Below, one piece after another: positions 25,291 to 36,606 of a stretch of DNA of 64,000 nt. The notes below the pieces were generated by a model. It made no database searches and was not told where the DNA came from. It saw only the letters and a list, made by a program, of their open reading frames with translations. Positions within the stretch are counted from its first letter, which is position 1; every line of letters begins with the position of its first letter. The position numbers were made by a program, and so were the translations under genes. Location: assembly GCA_010015655.1 (NCBI GenBank), contig ML976672.1, positions 616,493-680,492 on the forward strand, read 5' to 3'. Origin of the DNA: Bimuria novae-zelandiae CBS 107.79. Taxonomy: Eukaryota; Ascomycota; Dothideomycetes; Pleosporales; Didymosphaeriaceae.

Positions 25291-27430
25291 ATGTCGAACG
25301 TCCTGTACCCACCTGCGGACATTAGTTTGCCTAAGGCCTGGCTAGAAGATGTGCAGACCTCCCTAGAGTAATAGTTCTACTACCTTAGTTAGTTATATAA
25401 TTAGAATAGCGCTATTTAAAAGGAGCTAAATAATATTTATAAAGAAGGCGCCCTTCTCCGCGTCTAGACTAAGACCCTAAAAAAAGAAAACTAAGGCCTA
25501 AGAGAATAAACTAGTTACTAATAAGGTATAATTACTTACTAAGAATCTAAAATTAATAATTTAATAAAGAAATTATACACCACCCGCATAGAAAAGGATA
25601 GGGCCCTAGAAGCCGCTATCCTAAATGTAAGAACGCCTGTCTTGAGTATACCGCCTATCGCTGAAGTCGCCCCAGCTATAATAGCTGCAGAGGCTCTGGC
25701 TGTTGTTCCCTAGTCTGTCTTATCCGCCCGCCTTTCTAAACTACTACCTAACCCTGCGATCTTTAAAGGAGATTAAAAAGACTTTTACCGCTTCTAGTTA
25801 AAAATCTACTAAAAGATAAAAACTAATACTAATTAATTTCCTACCCCTGCTAAAAGAATGTCCTACGTTATTAACTAACTAGAAGGCCTAGCCTATGCCT
25901 AGATCCTGCCCTATATCCTAGATAGTAAATACTAACTACCTAATTACCCTAACGTCCTACGCGTACTAAAACGTGCCTATAGAGACCCTAATTACGTTAA
26001 TAATACCTAAAAGAAGCTATTCTAACTAAAGTAATAAAATAAAGAGTTTACTACCTTTTACGCTAAATTCTAACGCCTTACCCTAGAAGGAGAAGTATAA
26101 AAAGACTTTTAAATTACCCTTCTAAAAGCTACCTTATTCTATAAGCTAAAAAACCAGCTTTCTAATATAGACGCGCTAAATTATAATATCTATAAGTTTA
26201 CTACTTTCCTATAGAAGCTAGAGAATAAGAGAAGATACTATAATAACCTGTCTAAACCTCGCACTATGCGACAGAACATCCCACCTTAGCCTACTCTAGT
26301 TCCCGCATCCCCACAGAACAGGAACAAGTATATGGCTGGCCCTAACCCTATGGATCTTAGCACCGCGCGCCGACACCAGCCCTAGTACAACCACGACGCT
26401 AATGGACGTAGGGCGCGAGGAGAATGCTTTCGATGCGGATTAGATCAGCATCGCGTCGCCCTATGCCCTGTACCTGCCCCTGTGAAGAATACCACCCAGC
26501 TTCGGGAAGCTCGGGTGGGTAGTCCCCTACGCGACGGAGGAAACCGATCGCGCAAGAGCAAAAGGTCGCTATCACCCGCGTTCACGGACCGTTCCTTAGT
26601 AAAAGGTGTAGCCTTAATCTAAGTCGCGATTAAGCGCTAAATAAGCGCCTTACTACTACTAATACTATTATAAAACTATACAAGACCTTCCTAAATAAGG
26701 ACTTTAAAAAGAGAAAGAGGAACCGCGCCTAGCTTATAGTATAAAAAGTTAATATAAAATAAGGACTTTATATAATCCTTACTTACGCTATAATTAATTC
26801 TAGAGCTAAAAAAGTAGCCTTTCATAATAAGAACTAGGCTATATTTAGAGGTCTTTACTTAGAATTAATAAAAACCCCTATGCCCCTACTTAACTTTAAT
26901 AGAAAAGGGGAAGAATCTGCCACTATTATTTACTTTTTAGTTACTAATCTAAGGATATATAACTACTTAGAGAAAGATATCTTTTTATTTACTACTAACC
27001 TATCCTACTACCTTATTATTTTAGGGATCCTATAGTTAAAGCTGCACGACCCTAAACTAAAATTTAAAAAAGAAACTATACTATTTAATAGTAAACACTG
27101 CTAAAAGCACTATAATACGCCCCTAAAACTATTACGTGTATAAGCTATTCCTAATGTCCCTCTAAAGGACCGCCCTAAGAACGTTATTCGCCTAGTCGTA
27201 GAACTAAAACCTAAGAAACTAGATATCTAGCCTATATCCCTGAGGGCCATGAGTATGTACGCCCGCCAAGGCCTGACTATATACTAGGTATTACTTAAGC
27301 AAGTGGACACTGCCTTAGAGAACCTAAAGGAATACTAAGAGATTACTATCTAACTCCCTATTAAGCTAAAAGACTACTATAATGTATTTTGCCTAAAGGA
27401 AGCTAAGAAGCTGCCACTTTATTAGCTATA
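25291..27430 (+). pseudogene. Gypsy3 gag and protease/RT start
   Basis: The ATG at 25291 begins MSNVLYPPADISLPKAWLED, 49 bases after the 5' LTR. The gag continues to a zinc knuckle at 26425-26466 that is fully conserved (C-x2-C-x4-H-x4-C, read CFRCGLDQHRVALC). It lies in a GC-rich island (about 26260-26600) nearly free of stops. Protease and the pre-RT linker follow (about 26600-27430), ending at KKLPLY before the DNA-transposon insertion. Stops are dense on either side of the GC island. Confidence 0.82.
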
Positions 27431-27432
27431 TA

Positions 27433-27480
27433 ACGTGGTTCACCACCGAGCGGGCCAACCCCACCGAGCGGGCCAACTTT
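27433..27480. repeat. Fot1/pogo-like left inverted repeat
   Basis: Matches the reverse complement of 29234-29280 with about three differences; contains a duplicated internal 14-base unit. Confidence 0.9.
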
Positions 27481-27513
27481 GCTAAATGCAGCCTACCTCT
27501 AGCTTATACTATA

Positions 27514-29221
27514 ATGCCATCATAACATAACGCGCAATAACTTTATACTAAAAGTACACTATAGCTTATTATCTAAGTTATAATTAAAAATTATAATAAG
27601 AGCGAAAGACGCGTTATTATAGCCTTTAGCGTGCCTTAAATAATAGTATAATAATAATACTAAGAAGCCCTTTCTTAACGCGATCGCAAGCCTAACTTAA
27701 AAAAGCTAATTAAGCTAGAGGAGGAGGCTCTAGTCCAACGTATACTTAAGCTTAACTAGCGAGGAATAGGTGCAATAAGGAATATAGTCTAAGATATAGC
27801 TAATAATCTACTTGCTAAGCGTAGTAGAGAGCCTATTAGTAAGTACTAGATAGACAGGCTTAAGATGCGTACGCTAGAAATTAAGCTTTAAAGGAGCTAT
27901 CTATATAATTATTAGCAAGCCCTAAATAAAGATTTACGCATTATAACGCCCTAGTTTAAGCTAGTTACTAATACTAAGGCTAAGTATAGTATTGCTAATA
28001 ACAACACGTATAACTTCGATAAGACAGGCTTTATAATGGGGGTAATATAGGGTTAGATAGTCTTTACAGGCTATAAAAAGCAAAGCAACCTAAAGAAGAT
28101 TTAACCTAATAATTATAAGTAGGTTACTAATATTTAAGGAGTTAGCGCTAAAGGCTAGGCTCTACTACCCTTTTTTATTTTCCTTAGTAAGGTCTTAATT
28201 ACGTCCTGGTTCTATAATCTACCCCGAGACTAGGTTATTAAAGTTAGTCCTAATAGCTAGATGTTAAATAAGCTTAGCCTTGCCTAGCTAAGGCACTTTA
28301 ATACCTATATTAAGGCGCGTAGTGTAGGTGCACACTAGCTACTAATTATAGATAGTTACGAGAGCCACTGCTTACACGAATTCTATAAATACTATAAGGA
28401 AGAGAAGATTATTATTCTCTATATACCTCTATACTCATTATACCTCTTGTAGCTACTTAATGTAGGTTGTTTTTCGCCTTTAAAGCGGGCGTATAGTAAT
28501 GAGATTAGTAGCTTGGCACGGTATGGCACTAAGTAAATTAAGAAAGAGGCCTTTCTACCAGCCTTTAAAGTAGCTTTTAAAAAGGTAATAATAAAGGCGA
28601 ACATCTGCGCAGGCTTTAGAGGCGCTAGATTAGCCCTACACGACCTAGAGGCGGTGTTATTAAGACTTGATGTGGTTCTTCGTACGCCAACTCTACCTAA
28701 CGTAGAGAACACCCTATAGGAATTAAAAACACTAAGCAATCTCCGCGAGATAGAGGCTTAGTTAACGCTAGTTTATAAGCGTGTATAAAAGCACAAAAAT
28801 TCACTAGTTTCTCCGCTTCTTAGAGCTCTTAAGCAGCTTAATAAAGGTGTTATATTAATAAGGCACGAAATAGTATTAATATAATAAAAAAATAGCAGGG
28901 CTTCGTAAGGCAGTAGAAATAGTAATAAAGGTAAAAAGTTAAAAAAGAAAGTATATTTAGGCAGCTAAAACACTTATAGTAAGAGAGGTAGTTAATTTAA
29001 TAGCTAAAAAGGATAGTAGTGAGTAAAAGGAGGGTAAAGAGTCTGTAAAGAGGGTGCGTGGGCAGAGGCGCTGCGGACGTTACGGCGAAGCTGGCCACAA
29101 CGCTCGCACCTGCGCAGTAGAAATTATAGATGCATCTAATAGTAATAAGTCTAAATAGTATTTCTATGTTTTGCGAATTATAGTAAATTATAGTGGTGTT
29201 ATAGGAGGCGCTTCGCAATAG
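27514..29221 (+). pseudogene. Fot1/pogo-like (DDE_1) transposase, broken
   Basis: The frame runs from ATG 27514 to TAG 29219. It has an N-terminal helix-turn-helix/CENP-B-type region (KKLIKLEEEALVQRILKLN*, IDRLKMRTLEIKLQ), then NFDKTGFIMGV (first Asp), LLIIDSYESHCLHEF (second Asp) and LLNVGCFSPLKRAYSNEI. In family members the last block reads LDVGCFSPLK-like, so the third catalytic Asp is Asn here (GAT-to-AAT, G-to-A). The C-terminus has a CCHC-like knuckle near 29067-29116 (RCGRYGEAGHNARTC, one Cys apparently Tyr). TAG/TAA codons are scattered throughout. Length about 569 codons, normal for the family. Nonfunctional. Confidence 0.87.
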
Positions 29222-29233
29222 ACTGACTTTTAA

Positions 29234-29280
29234 AAAGTGGCCGGCTCGGTGGGGTTGGCCCGCTCGGTAGTGAACCACGT
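29234..29280. repeat. Fot1/pogo-like right inverted repeat
   Basis: Reverse complement partner of 27433-27480, followed by the TA target copy. Confidence 0.9.
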
Positions 29281-29282
29281 TA

Positions 29283-32200
29283 ACTATAATATTAAACTAA
29301 AAAATAGCTAAGTCGCCCTATAAGGGCCCTTATACCCTATATCGCGAGATTAGCTACTAGTGCTAAAAGAGTGGCTTAAAGAGAATCTCTATAAGGGGTT
29401 TATTTAACCTAGCTTGTCCCTTGCCTCGTCACCTGTACTGTTTATAGCGAAACTAGATAGTAGTCTACGCCTCTGTATGGACTATAGAGGACTAAATAGA
29501 ATATTAGAAAAGGATTAATACCCGCTGCCCCTAATAAAAGAAATCCTAAATAGCCTATAAGGTATAAAGTACTACTTAAAGATCGACGTAGTCGCCGCAT
29601 TTAATAATATTAGAATTAAGAAAGGCCTTAAATACCTTACTACCTTCTATATAAAGTTTAGACTTTTTAAGTTATTAATTATACTATTTAGGCTAATAGG
29701 AGCGCCTATAACCTAGTAGCGCTTTATAAATAATATCCTACGCTTATATATTAACCTGTTTTACTAAGTCTACCTAGATAATATCCTGATTTATAGTAGA
29801 ATAAGAAAGGAATATAAATAATATATATAAGTAATCTTGCAAGTTTTACGAGAAAACTAACTATATATAAAACCCTTAAAGTGTAACTTTTTTAAATTAA
29901 AGGTTATATACCTAAGATTTATAGTAGGCGTAGAAGGCGTAAAGATAGACCTTATAAAAATTAAGATAATAGTAGACTAGAAACTACCTAAGAATATTAC
30001 TGATGTAAAATCCTTTACTAGGTTTACTAAATTTTACTATAGATAGATTAAAGACTTCTCCTAAATCCTGGCTCCTATTACTATACTAGAGAAGAAGGAT
30101 ATACTATTCGCCTAAATACTTACCTACTAAAAAGCTTTTAAGAAGCTAAAGAAGAATTTTACCTCTAGACTTATACTAAAACATTTTAACTAGGATAAAC
30201 CTGCTATCCTAGAGACAAATATATTTAACTATGTCGTAGCGGGCGTGCTATTATAATATAATAATAAGGATACACTATATCCTATTGCCTTCTTCTCTAA
30301 GAAAATAACGCCCGCTAAGTGTAATTATAAGATATATAATAAGGAGCTTCTCGCGATTGTACGCTGCCTAGAAGAATAGTCTACTAAACTAGAAATAAGC
30401 TAGCACGAAGTACGAATCCTATCTAATTACTATAACCTAAAATACTTTATATTAATAAAGAAGCTTAACTTTTACTAAGCTAAATAGTCTAAGTTCCTGT
30501 TAAGATTTAACTTTAAGATTATTTACCAGCCAGGGAAGCAAGTAGTTAAGCTAGATAGCTTAATTAAGAGGTTAAAAAACCTACCTAAGGAGGGGGATAA
30601 GCGCCTCCTATACTAGAGCTAGATAGTACTAAAATAAAATAACCTAGAGGACTTTCCTACTAAATTTACCGCGTAGCTAGATAGCTAGCAAGAACCTGCT
30701 TAGTTATAATTAGCTACTATTAGCACTACTTAATTATTAATAATAACCTTTAATAAGTTACTACTATCCCTGCCTAATTAGCTAAAGGAATCCCTAAAGA
30801 TAGCGTACGAATTAGACCCCCTGCCAAGTAAGGTACTAGAAGCACTAGACAATAATGCTAGCAAGCACCTACTTATATCCCTAGCCAAGTGCTCCCAGGA
30901 CTCAGGCCTGCTGTTCTATAGGAACCGCCTGTTTATACCTAACTCTAACGACCTGAAAGCAACGCTGCTATAAGAGACCTACAATAACTAGTCCGCAGGA
31001 TACCCTAAACGCTTAAAGACTTATAAGCTACTATTCTAAAACTTCTACTAGCTAAGAATAATAAAATATGTTAATTGCTAGGTTAGGAACTGCCAGCCCT
31101 GCTAAAGGATTACCCTATTAAGAGAAGGATACTAAAGTATCCTAAAGCTACTCCTTATGCCTAGAAAAGCTTAGAAACACCTATTAATAGATTTTATTAC
31201 CTACCTACCTAAGAGTAATAGCTTTAACGCTATACTAGTAGTTATATACTAATTAACTAAGTTTCGCTAATTTATCCCCTATAAAGGCACCTATAATGCT
31301 AAAACCTTAGCCTACCTATTCTAAGATAATATCTAGAAACTATACAGTCTACTTAAGTTAATAGTATCTAATTAAGGCACTTAGTTTATATCTACTTTTT
31401 AAAAATATTTATATCACCTTCTAAACACTCGCGCAGAGTTATCCACAGCCTGGCACCCTAAATCTAATAGACAGATAGAAAGGATAAATGCGACCCTAAA
31501 GTAATACTTACGCGCCTACGTGTCCTACTTATAAGATAACTAGTTAGACTGGCTCGCCTCTGCTAAGTTTGCAGGAAATAGTTAGGTTTCTAAGACTATT
31601 TATGTATCTCTATTCTTTGCTCTGTATAGCTTCGAACTCTAATTTAGCTTTAAGCTAATCTACTCTAACACTCGTCCTGCTGTACGAGGCGCTGCCCTAT
31701 TTACTAAATAAATATAAAAAATTTATAGCTTTTACTATAATAAGATAGTTGCTGCCTAAGCTTGTTAAGAAGACTATATTAATTAGAAGAGAAAGCCTGC
31801 TCGCTACTATTACTCTAAAAAAAAAAGTCTAGTTAAATATAAAGAATATTTAAACCCTAAGACTATAAAAGAAACTAGACTAGAAGAACCTAGGCCTGTT
31901 TACTATTAAAAAGATAATTAGTACTTATACCTATAAGCTAGAGCTACCCCTAATAATAAGGGTCTACCTTATATTTAATATAAGCCTATTACAACCCGCG
32001 TCTAAAGACCCCTTGCCTAGACAACTTTAGCCTCTACCTCTACCCGTTAAAATAGATAGAATTAATTAATTTAAGGTCGAAGAAGTTGTTAACTCTTTTG
32101 AAAAACACTATACCTAGAGGAAAGCTACGCTTATACTACACTATTAAATAGATAGGATACCTAGACCCTACCTCTAAACCTACTAAGTACCTAATAGGCG

Positions 32201-32298
32201 TAGTAGAGCTAGTGAGAAATTTCTACTACTAGTACCTAAATAAACCTAGCCCTAAATAGTTCCGTCTTACTAGAGTTTTAACTAAAGGGGGGGAGTAC
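29283..32298 (+). pseudogene. Gypsy3 RT, RNase H and integrase
   Basis: Pol resumes after the Fot1/pogo-like element. RT blocks include [38 protein letters not shown] and VYLDNILIYSR (second Asp of the active site is Asn). RNase H includes [20 protein letters not shown]. The integrase core spans about 31180-31660 (DFITYLPKSN, IVSN*GT*FIS, HPKSNRQIERINATLKQYL). A C-terminal stretch near 32060-32200 could be a decayed chromodomain-like tail. The frame is readable through its stops, so it is clearly Ty3/Gypsy. Confidence 0.86.
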
Positions 32299-32556
32299 TA
32301 TTACGGCGTAGCTAAGTTAGCTAGCTAATTAGCTTAGCTAAGCTACTAAAGTACTTTTAAGAGGAAACTCTCCTTGCGTAGCTAAACCTTTAATAGCTTT
32401 TTAAGTTATATTTTATTATTTAACCTGCCTGCATGGTTGCTGCCTGCCGTAGATAGCTGTTCTGTATTAATGCGATAACCTAATAGCTACTCCTCCTCCT
32501 GCCTGCCTGCCGTGTGCCGAAGCTGGCATATTCCGAACCCCACCAGCTCCGTGACA
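32299..32556 (+). repeat. Gypsy3 3' LTR
   Basis: 258 bases colinear with 24984-25241. In its first half nearly every difference is C-to-T or G-to-A relative to the 5' LTR, including the starting TG, now TA. In the second half the bias partly reverses. Confidence 0.94.
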
Positions 32557-34038
32557 ATTAATAGAGGCTATATTAAATTCTTTATTAAAGGATTTTTTAG
32601 TAGTAGGTATAGCAGCGCGAACTTGTGCTAGCTTTATTATAAGTAAAACTTTACACTACTTTACGCAGCATCCTGTATCTCTATAATAAAAATAGAAACT
32701 ATTCTTCTTACGGGTTTCTATTACCTCGCGCGACACCCACGTGGCTCGTTTCTAAGTGTTACTAGATCTATATCCTATAGTTCTATTTATTGCTTAGTGT
32801 CTTTTATCTTGACTTCGTCGGCCAGACATCCTTTTAAGGTTAGCTTAGATAGGTTCCTAATCTATCTTGTCTAGCGCCCCGTTCTTAGCAGAAAATTTTA
32901 GTAGCTATAATATATTTTAGAAAAGGTTTTCTTTAACTTTATTAAGTCTCTTTTAGACCCCTTACAGGTCCTAATTATTATCTATATTTACTATAACTCT
33001 TTAGTCCTATAAGTCCTTATAAAGGCTCTAAAAGTATAAGTTTTTTAAAATCTTCTAATTATACTCCTCGGTTTCTATATTATGGTTATTAAAGTTAAGG
33101 TTAAAGTTATAAAGCTTCTAGTTTTCTTATTATATTATAAGTAAGTAGTTACGCGTAATTTCTTCCGCTAGGTAGTTATAAAAGTTATAGTTTAGTAGCT
33201 TTTAGAGGTTAGCTTTAGTGTATCTTAGGTAGTAGTCTAGGTATATAATTCCTACTGTTGCTACACGTCTTGTTAATTAACTAGTAATATATTTAAGTAT
33301 GTTTTTCAGGCAGTTTCTATCCTCTAGGAGCTTATATTATATTACTATTTTAAAGTAGTAGTAATTCTATTATTTACTATTGAAATAAGCTAAGTTAGGG
33401 ATCTTAGGGTGGTAGCTTCTTTCTTAGTTTAAGATAAGCTCTACTATTAATTTCTTTAGTAGCTCTATCTATTAGTCTACTTTTAATAGCTAATTCGTAC
33501 CTCCTATTTCTTAAAAGTATTATTATATTATTAGGAATTTTTAGCGCTTCCTTACTATTTCTTTAGTTAGTCCTTTTACTCTTTATAATAAAGTTTAAAG
33601 GGTGTTCTAGAAGTTAATAAGTGCTTTAACCTTGCTTAAGAATTACTATATTTTATTCTTGTTAACTCCTAATACCTAAAGTTTAGTTATAAATAAGGAG
33701 GCTATCCTTTTATTTCCCTAGCTATTACTCTTTTATAAGCTAATAGCTTGCTACGTATAATCGTTCGCGCTAAAACGCAGACCTTTAGTAATTTGTCTTA
33801 TTCTTATTTTTATAACTTCTTTATTTAGTAAAGATAGTCTTGCTAGTGTTAAGTATCTGTTAAGACTTTTTTTTAATTACTTACTAGGGAGGGTTCTATC
33901 TCCTCGTAGGTCTAGGCGTTACCTTTATAGTATTTATTTATATAAGTCTTTTAACTTCGTGTGCTGCTTTGTAGCTTTAGTTTATAGTTATATTTAAAAT
34001 TTACTTATCCCGCGACGAGTAGAAGTAATTAAATTTAA
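32557..34038 (-). pseudogene. Gypsy1b gag, RIP-degraded
   Basis: Minus-strand reading from the 5' LTR side. It resembles a Gypsy gag with a zinc-knuckle-like end at about 32650-32700 (YFYYRDTGCCVKQCKVLL, probably a mutated C...H...C arrangement). Frequent TAA/TAG. Cut at 32556/32557 by Gypsy3; the frame resumes at 24983. Confidence 0.65.
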
Positions 34039-34199
34039 TATAAAAGGCTAAATACTTAAGGAGCTAAAGGTGCTAAAAGAATATTTATAAATTTAATAAA
34101 AAGTCTAAAGTTAAGCTTTAGGCGTTAAACTTATATATCTGGGGTTCGTATAACCGAGGGTCAAGGATCTAAGGCAATAACTAGGCGTAGCCCATTACA
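34039..34199 (-). repeat. Gypsy1b 5' LTR
   Basis: 161 bases; plus strand ends GCGTAGCCCATTACA, preserving the terminal CA that the other copies have lost. Confidence 0.92.
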
Positions 34200-35875
34200 A
34201 AATGGACTACTAAAACCTTACTAACTTTATAACGACTAAGAAGCTCAACTAAAGACAGGTATAATAAGCTAAATTCTTAGTAAATTTTAACTTTGCAGTA
34301 TACTATTAACTAAGAACGCTTAATAGCGTAGTAAACGCCTTAAGTAAAGATTAGACTTTATTAAAGACAAACTAGAACTATATAATATAGTATTACAGGC
34401 AAGAAATAATAGAACTATTAAGTATAATTAACTAATAATTAAGGTCCGCGCTACTAGTCTGTATTACACCAGGCTAAAGGTACACGACTTCTAGGACTAT
34501 AGTTAACTTACTACGAAACAATAAGAGGAATATAACCTACTCTAGAATAGAATTCATAAAACACGGTAAGATTACAGAAACAGACTTATCGTAAGACTAG
34601 GGGATAAAGAAACCCTAATCTAAAGACTACATAAGCTTAGAGAATAGGGACACCTAGGTATTAAAAAGACAACGCGTTAAATCTCGAACGAATATACTAT
34701 TTCTAAACCTAAATAGGTAATAATTAAAGTTAGAAGTAACTATTTAGCGTGCTATAAAAATAAGCTAGAAAGACATAAGCTTTATAAACTACTATAACTA
34801 CTATAAGTTGCCAAACTACTATAGTAAAGTATAATAATAGACTTTATAGTAAAGCTCTTAAGATCGCTATAGCCAGGGATGAAATAAATATATAACACTA
34901 TTATAGTAATAGTAGATCGCTTAACTAAGATAGCCAAGTTTAGGCTAATAAAAGAATTTATAACGATAAAGAAACTAGCCTATAAAGTAGACAACCTAGT
35001 GTTTGCAGAATATAGACAACTAAAAGAATTTATTACTAATAGAGACAAGCTCTTTATAACAAAATACTAGAATATATTTATAGTAGCCCTAGGTGTTAAT
35101 AGGAAGCTCTCGACGAGTTTTCACCCCTAGACTAATAGATAAATAGAACGTATAAATTAGACCTTAGAGTAGTACCTACAATTCTACGTTAATAAATAGC
35201 AAGATAATTAGGTAGAATTACTACTAACGGCCTAGCTAGCGTATAATAGTATAAGGTTAGGAACAATGCAGTACTCTCTACACTACACTAACTATAGATA
35301 TAAGCTAGTTACTTATTAAGATCCGCGAGATAGAGACAGCATTTTTATAAAAGCTTAAGATAAGGCTTAAAAATTTTTTTTATAAAGTCCTAAGGGAATA
35401 AATTACCTAAAAAGCTCTTATAGCATCTAAAAACGCAAATAAGCGAAGGATTAAAGGACTAACCCATAAAAGGAGGAATAAAGTTTTCCTATTATAAAAA
35501 AATCTAAGGATAAAATAACCTAGCAGAAAACTAAATTACCTTTAAGTAGGCCCTTTTAAAATATAAGAAACTGAGGAACCTATTATAACTAAACTACTTT
35601 TACTAACGGGTACGAAGATACATCTAATATTTTATAAATTATTATTAGAACTAGCACTACTAAATGCTCTAGTTAAGATCTAGTTAGATATAGAAGATAA
35701 TAAGTACAAGGTTAAAAAAATTAAAAATCTAAGGATAATTTAGGGTTAGTAAAAATACTTAGTAAAATAGAAAGAATAGCTTAAATAATACAATACCTAG
35801 GAACTAAAAGAAAACCTCATGAACTATAAAGAGGTATAGAGGGGCTTTTATCTTAAGATAAGGGAAGACTAGTTC
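34200..35875 (+). pseudogene. Gypsy2 integrase and chromodomain (second part)
   Basis: Continuation of Gypsy2 pol after Gypsy1b. An HHCC-type integrase start lies near 34620-34720 (GHLGIKKTTR). The integrase core runs through about 35170, with SPLDQQINRTYK-like sequence read through stops. Near 35705-35860 a chromodomain-like block reads YKVKKIKNLRII, then QKYLVK and ELKENLMNYKEV. Chromodomains in this group of Gypsy elements are known to bind modified histone H3 and bias integration toward heterochromatin. All pieces carry stops, so nothing is functional. Confidence 0.8.
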
Positions 35876-35944
35876 TGCCGCAGCTATATAGTAAGTTTAA
35901 AAATAAAGAGAAATTAAAGGATAAAAAAGAATTTAATAAAGAGA

Positions 35945-36606
35945 GCTTAGCTTATAACTAGCTTAAGTTAGCCCTTAGTAGTGCGAGTTACAATAGTTCA
36001 CGAGTATTAGTAGTAGTTATACCTTTTAGGTCCTCCTTCTCTCTCTACTTTTCTAAAAGTTCTATTATATTAGTAACACGAAGGTCGTGCTAAGCGTAAC
36101 TATACTTTTTCTCTTTAACCTTAGTAAGTTTACGACAAAGATAAGTAGTTATAAACGCTAAGTAAGTAGACTCCTTAGTAGTTAGCGCTTAATATTTCTT
36201 AGCTCTAAGTAACTTTAGGCGTTTATTGCGCTTCTCCTTCTAAACACGCTCCTAATCTTTTTTAGGAACCTATAGACTATATAGAGCATAAATAGAAATG
36301 TAACTAGTACACTCTTTAAAAGTAGCGTCTATAAAATAACGTAACTTTATCTTCTAATAATGCTTATAACTAGATATTATTTTAAGTCTCTAAGATTCCA
36401 CCTTATCCGTACGAGCGCAACGGGTAGCAATAAATAATTAAAAAGCTTTTAGCATAGTTAGTAAGGTAAGGAAAATTAAGAGGAGGCTATAACTTACCCT
36501 AGAAAGTAAGAACACGCACCTTTATAAAAATAAAAATTTACGCACTAATAGCGTAGTAATATAATAAAATAAGGTATTAAGATAATAGCCTTAAGAGGGG
36601 GGATAG
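35945..36606 (-). pseudogene. Antisense reading frame at the 3' end of Gypsy2
   Basis: On the strand opposite to pol, between the chromodomain and the 3' LTR, a frame reads as a soluble, charged protein broken only by TAA/TAG. Segments include TRCARTDKVES, YFIDATFKECTSYISIYALY, KEKRNKRLKLLRAKKY and HDLRVTNIIELLEK. It is preceded by a candidate 52-base intron (36497 down to 36446) with GTAAGT donor, ACTAAC branch site and AG acceptor, all canonical for ascomycetes. I do not recognise the protein. The sense strand is also partly open, so this remains a candidate. Confidence 0.4.

Larger units (their letters stand above)
27433..29280 (+). mobile_element. Fot1/pogo-like DNA transposon inside Gypsy3
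   Basis: The 1848-bp element has inverted repeats of about 47 bases (27433-27480 and 29234-29280; start ACGTGGTTCAC) and TA target copies at 27431-27432 and 29281-29282, the typical Tc1/mariner-pogo target. Within each repeat a CCGAGCGGGCCAAC unit occurs twice. It is the innermost layer of the nest. Confidence 0.93.
24984..32556 (+). mobile_element. Gypsy3: plus-strand Gypsy element inside Gypsy1b
   Basis: 258-bp LTRs (24984-25241, 32299-32556) start TGTCACGGCGCAGCTAAG, with a perfect 5-bp target duplication ATTAA (24979-24983, 32557-32561). A polypurine tract lies just before the 3' LTR (AAAGGGGGGGAG, 32285-32296). It contains the Fot1/pogo-like element at 27433-29280; without it the length is about 5.7 kb. 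Order is gag, protease, RT, RNase H, integrase on the plus strand. Confidence 0.95.
19132..34199 (-). mobile_element. Gypsy1b: minus-strand Gypsy element inside Gypsy2
   Basis: 161-bp LTRs lie at 19132-19292 (3' LTR) and 34039-34199 (5' LTR). The target copies AAATA (19127-19131) and AAATG (34200-34204) differ by one transition. It interrupts Gypsy2 pol at the end of RNase H. Excluding Gypsy3 it is about 7.5 kb. Order on the minus strand is gag (about 34000-32557), a Gypsy3 insertion in the gag-pol region, pol (24983 to about 21350), and a 3' segment (21345-19293). Confidence 0.93.

Noticed and set aside
28419..28739. 106-codon minus-strand ORF in the Fot1/pogo-like element
   Set aside because: It is the shadow of the transposase frame, which carries the catalytic motifs on the plus strand.
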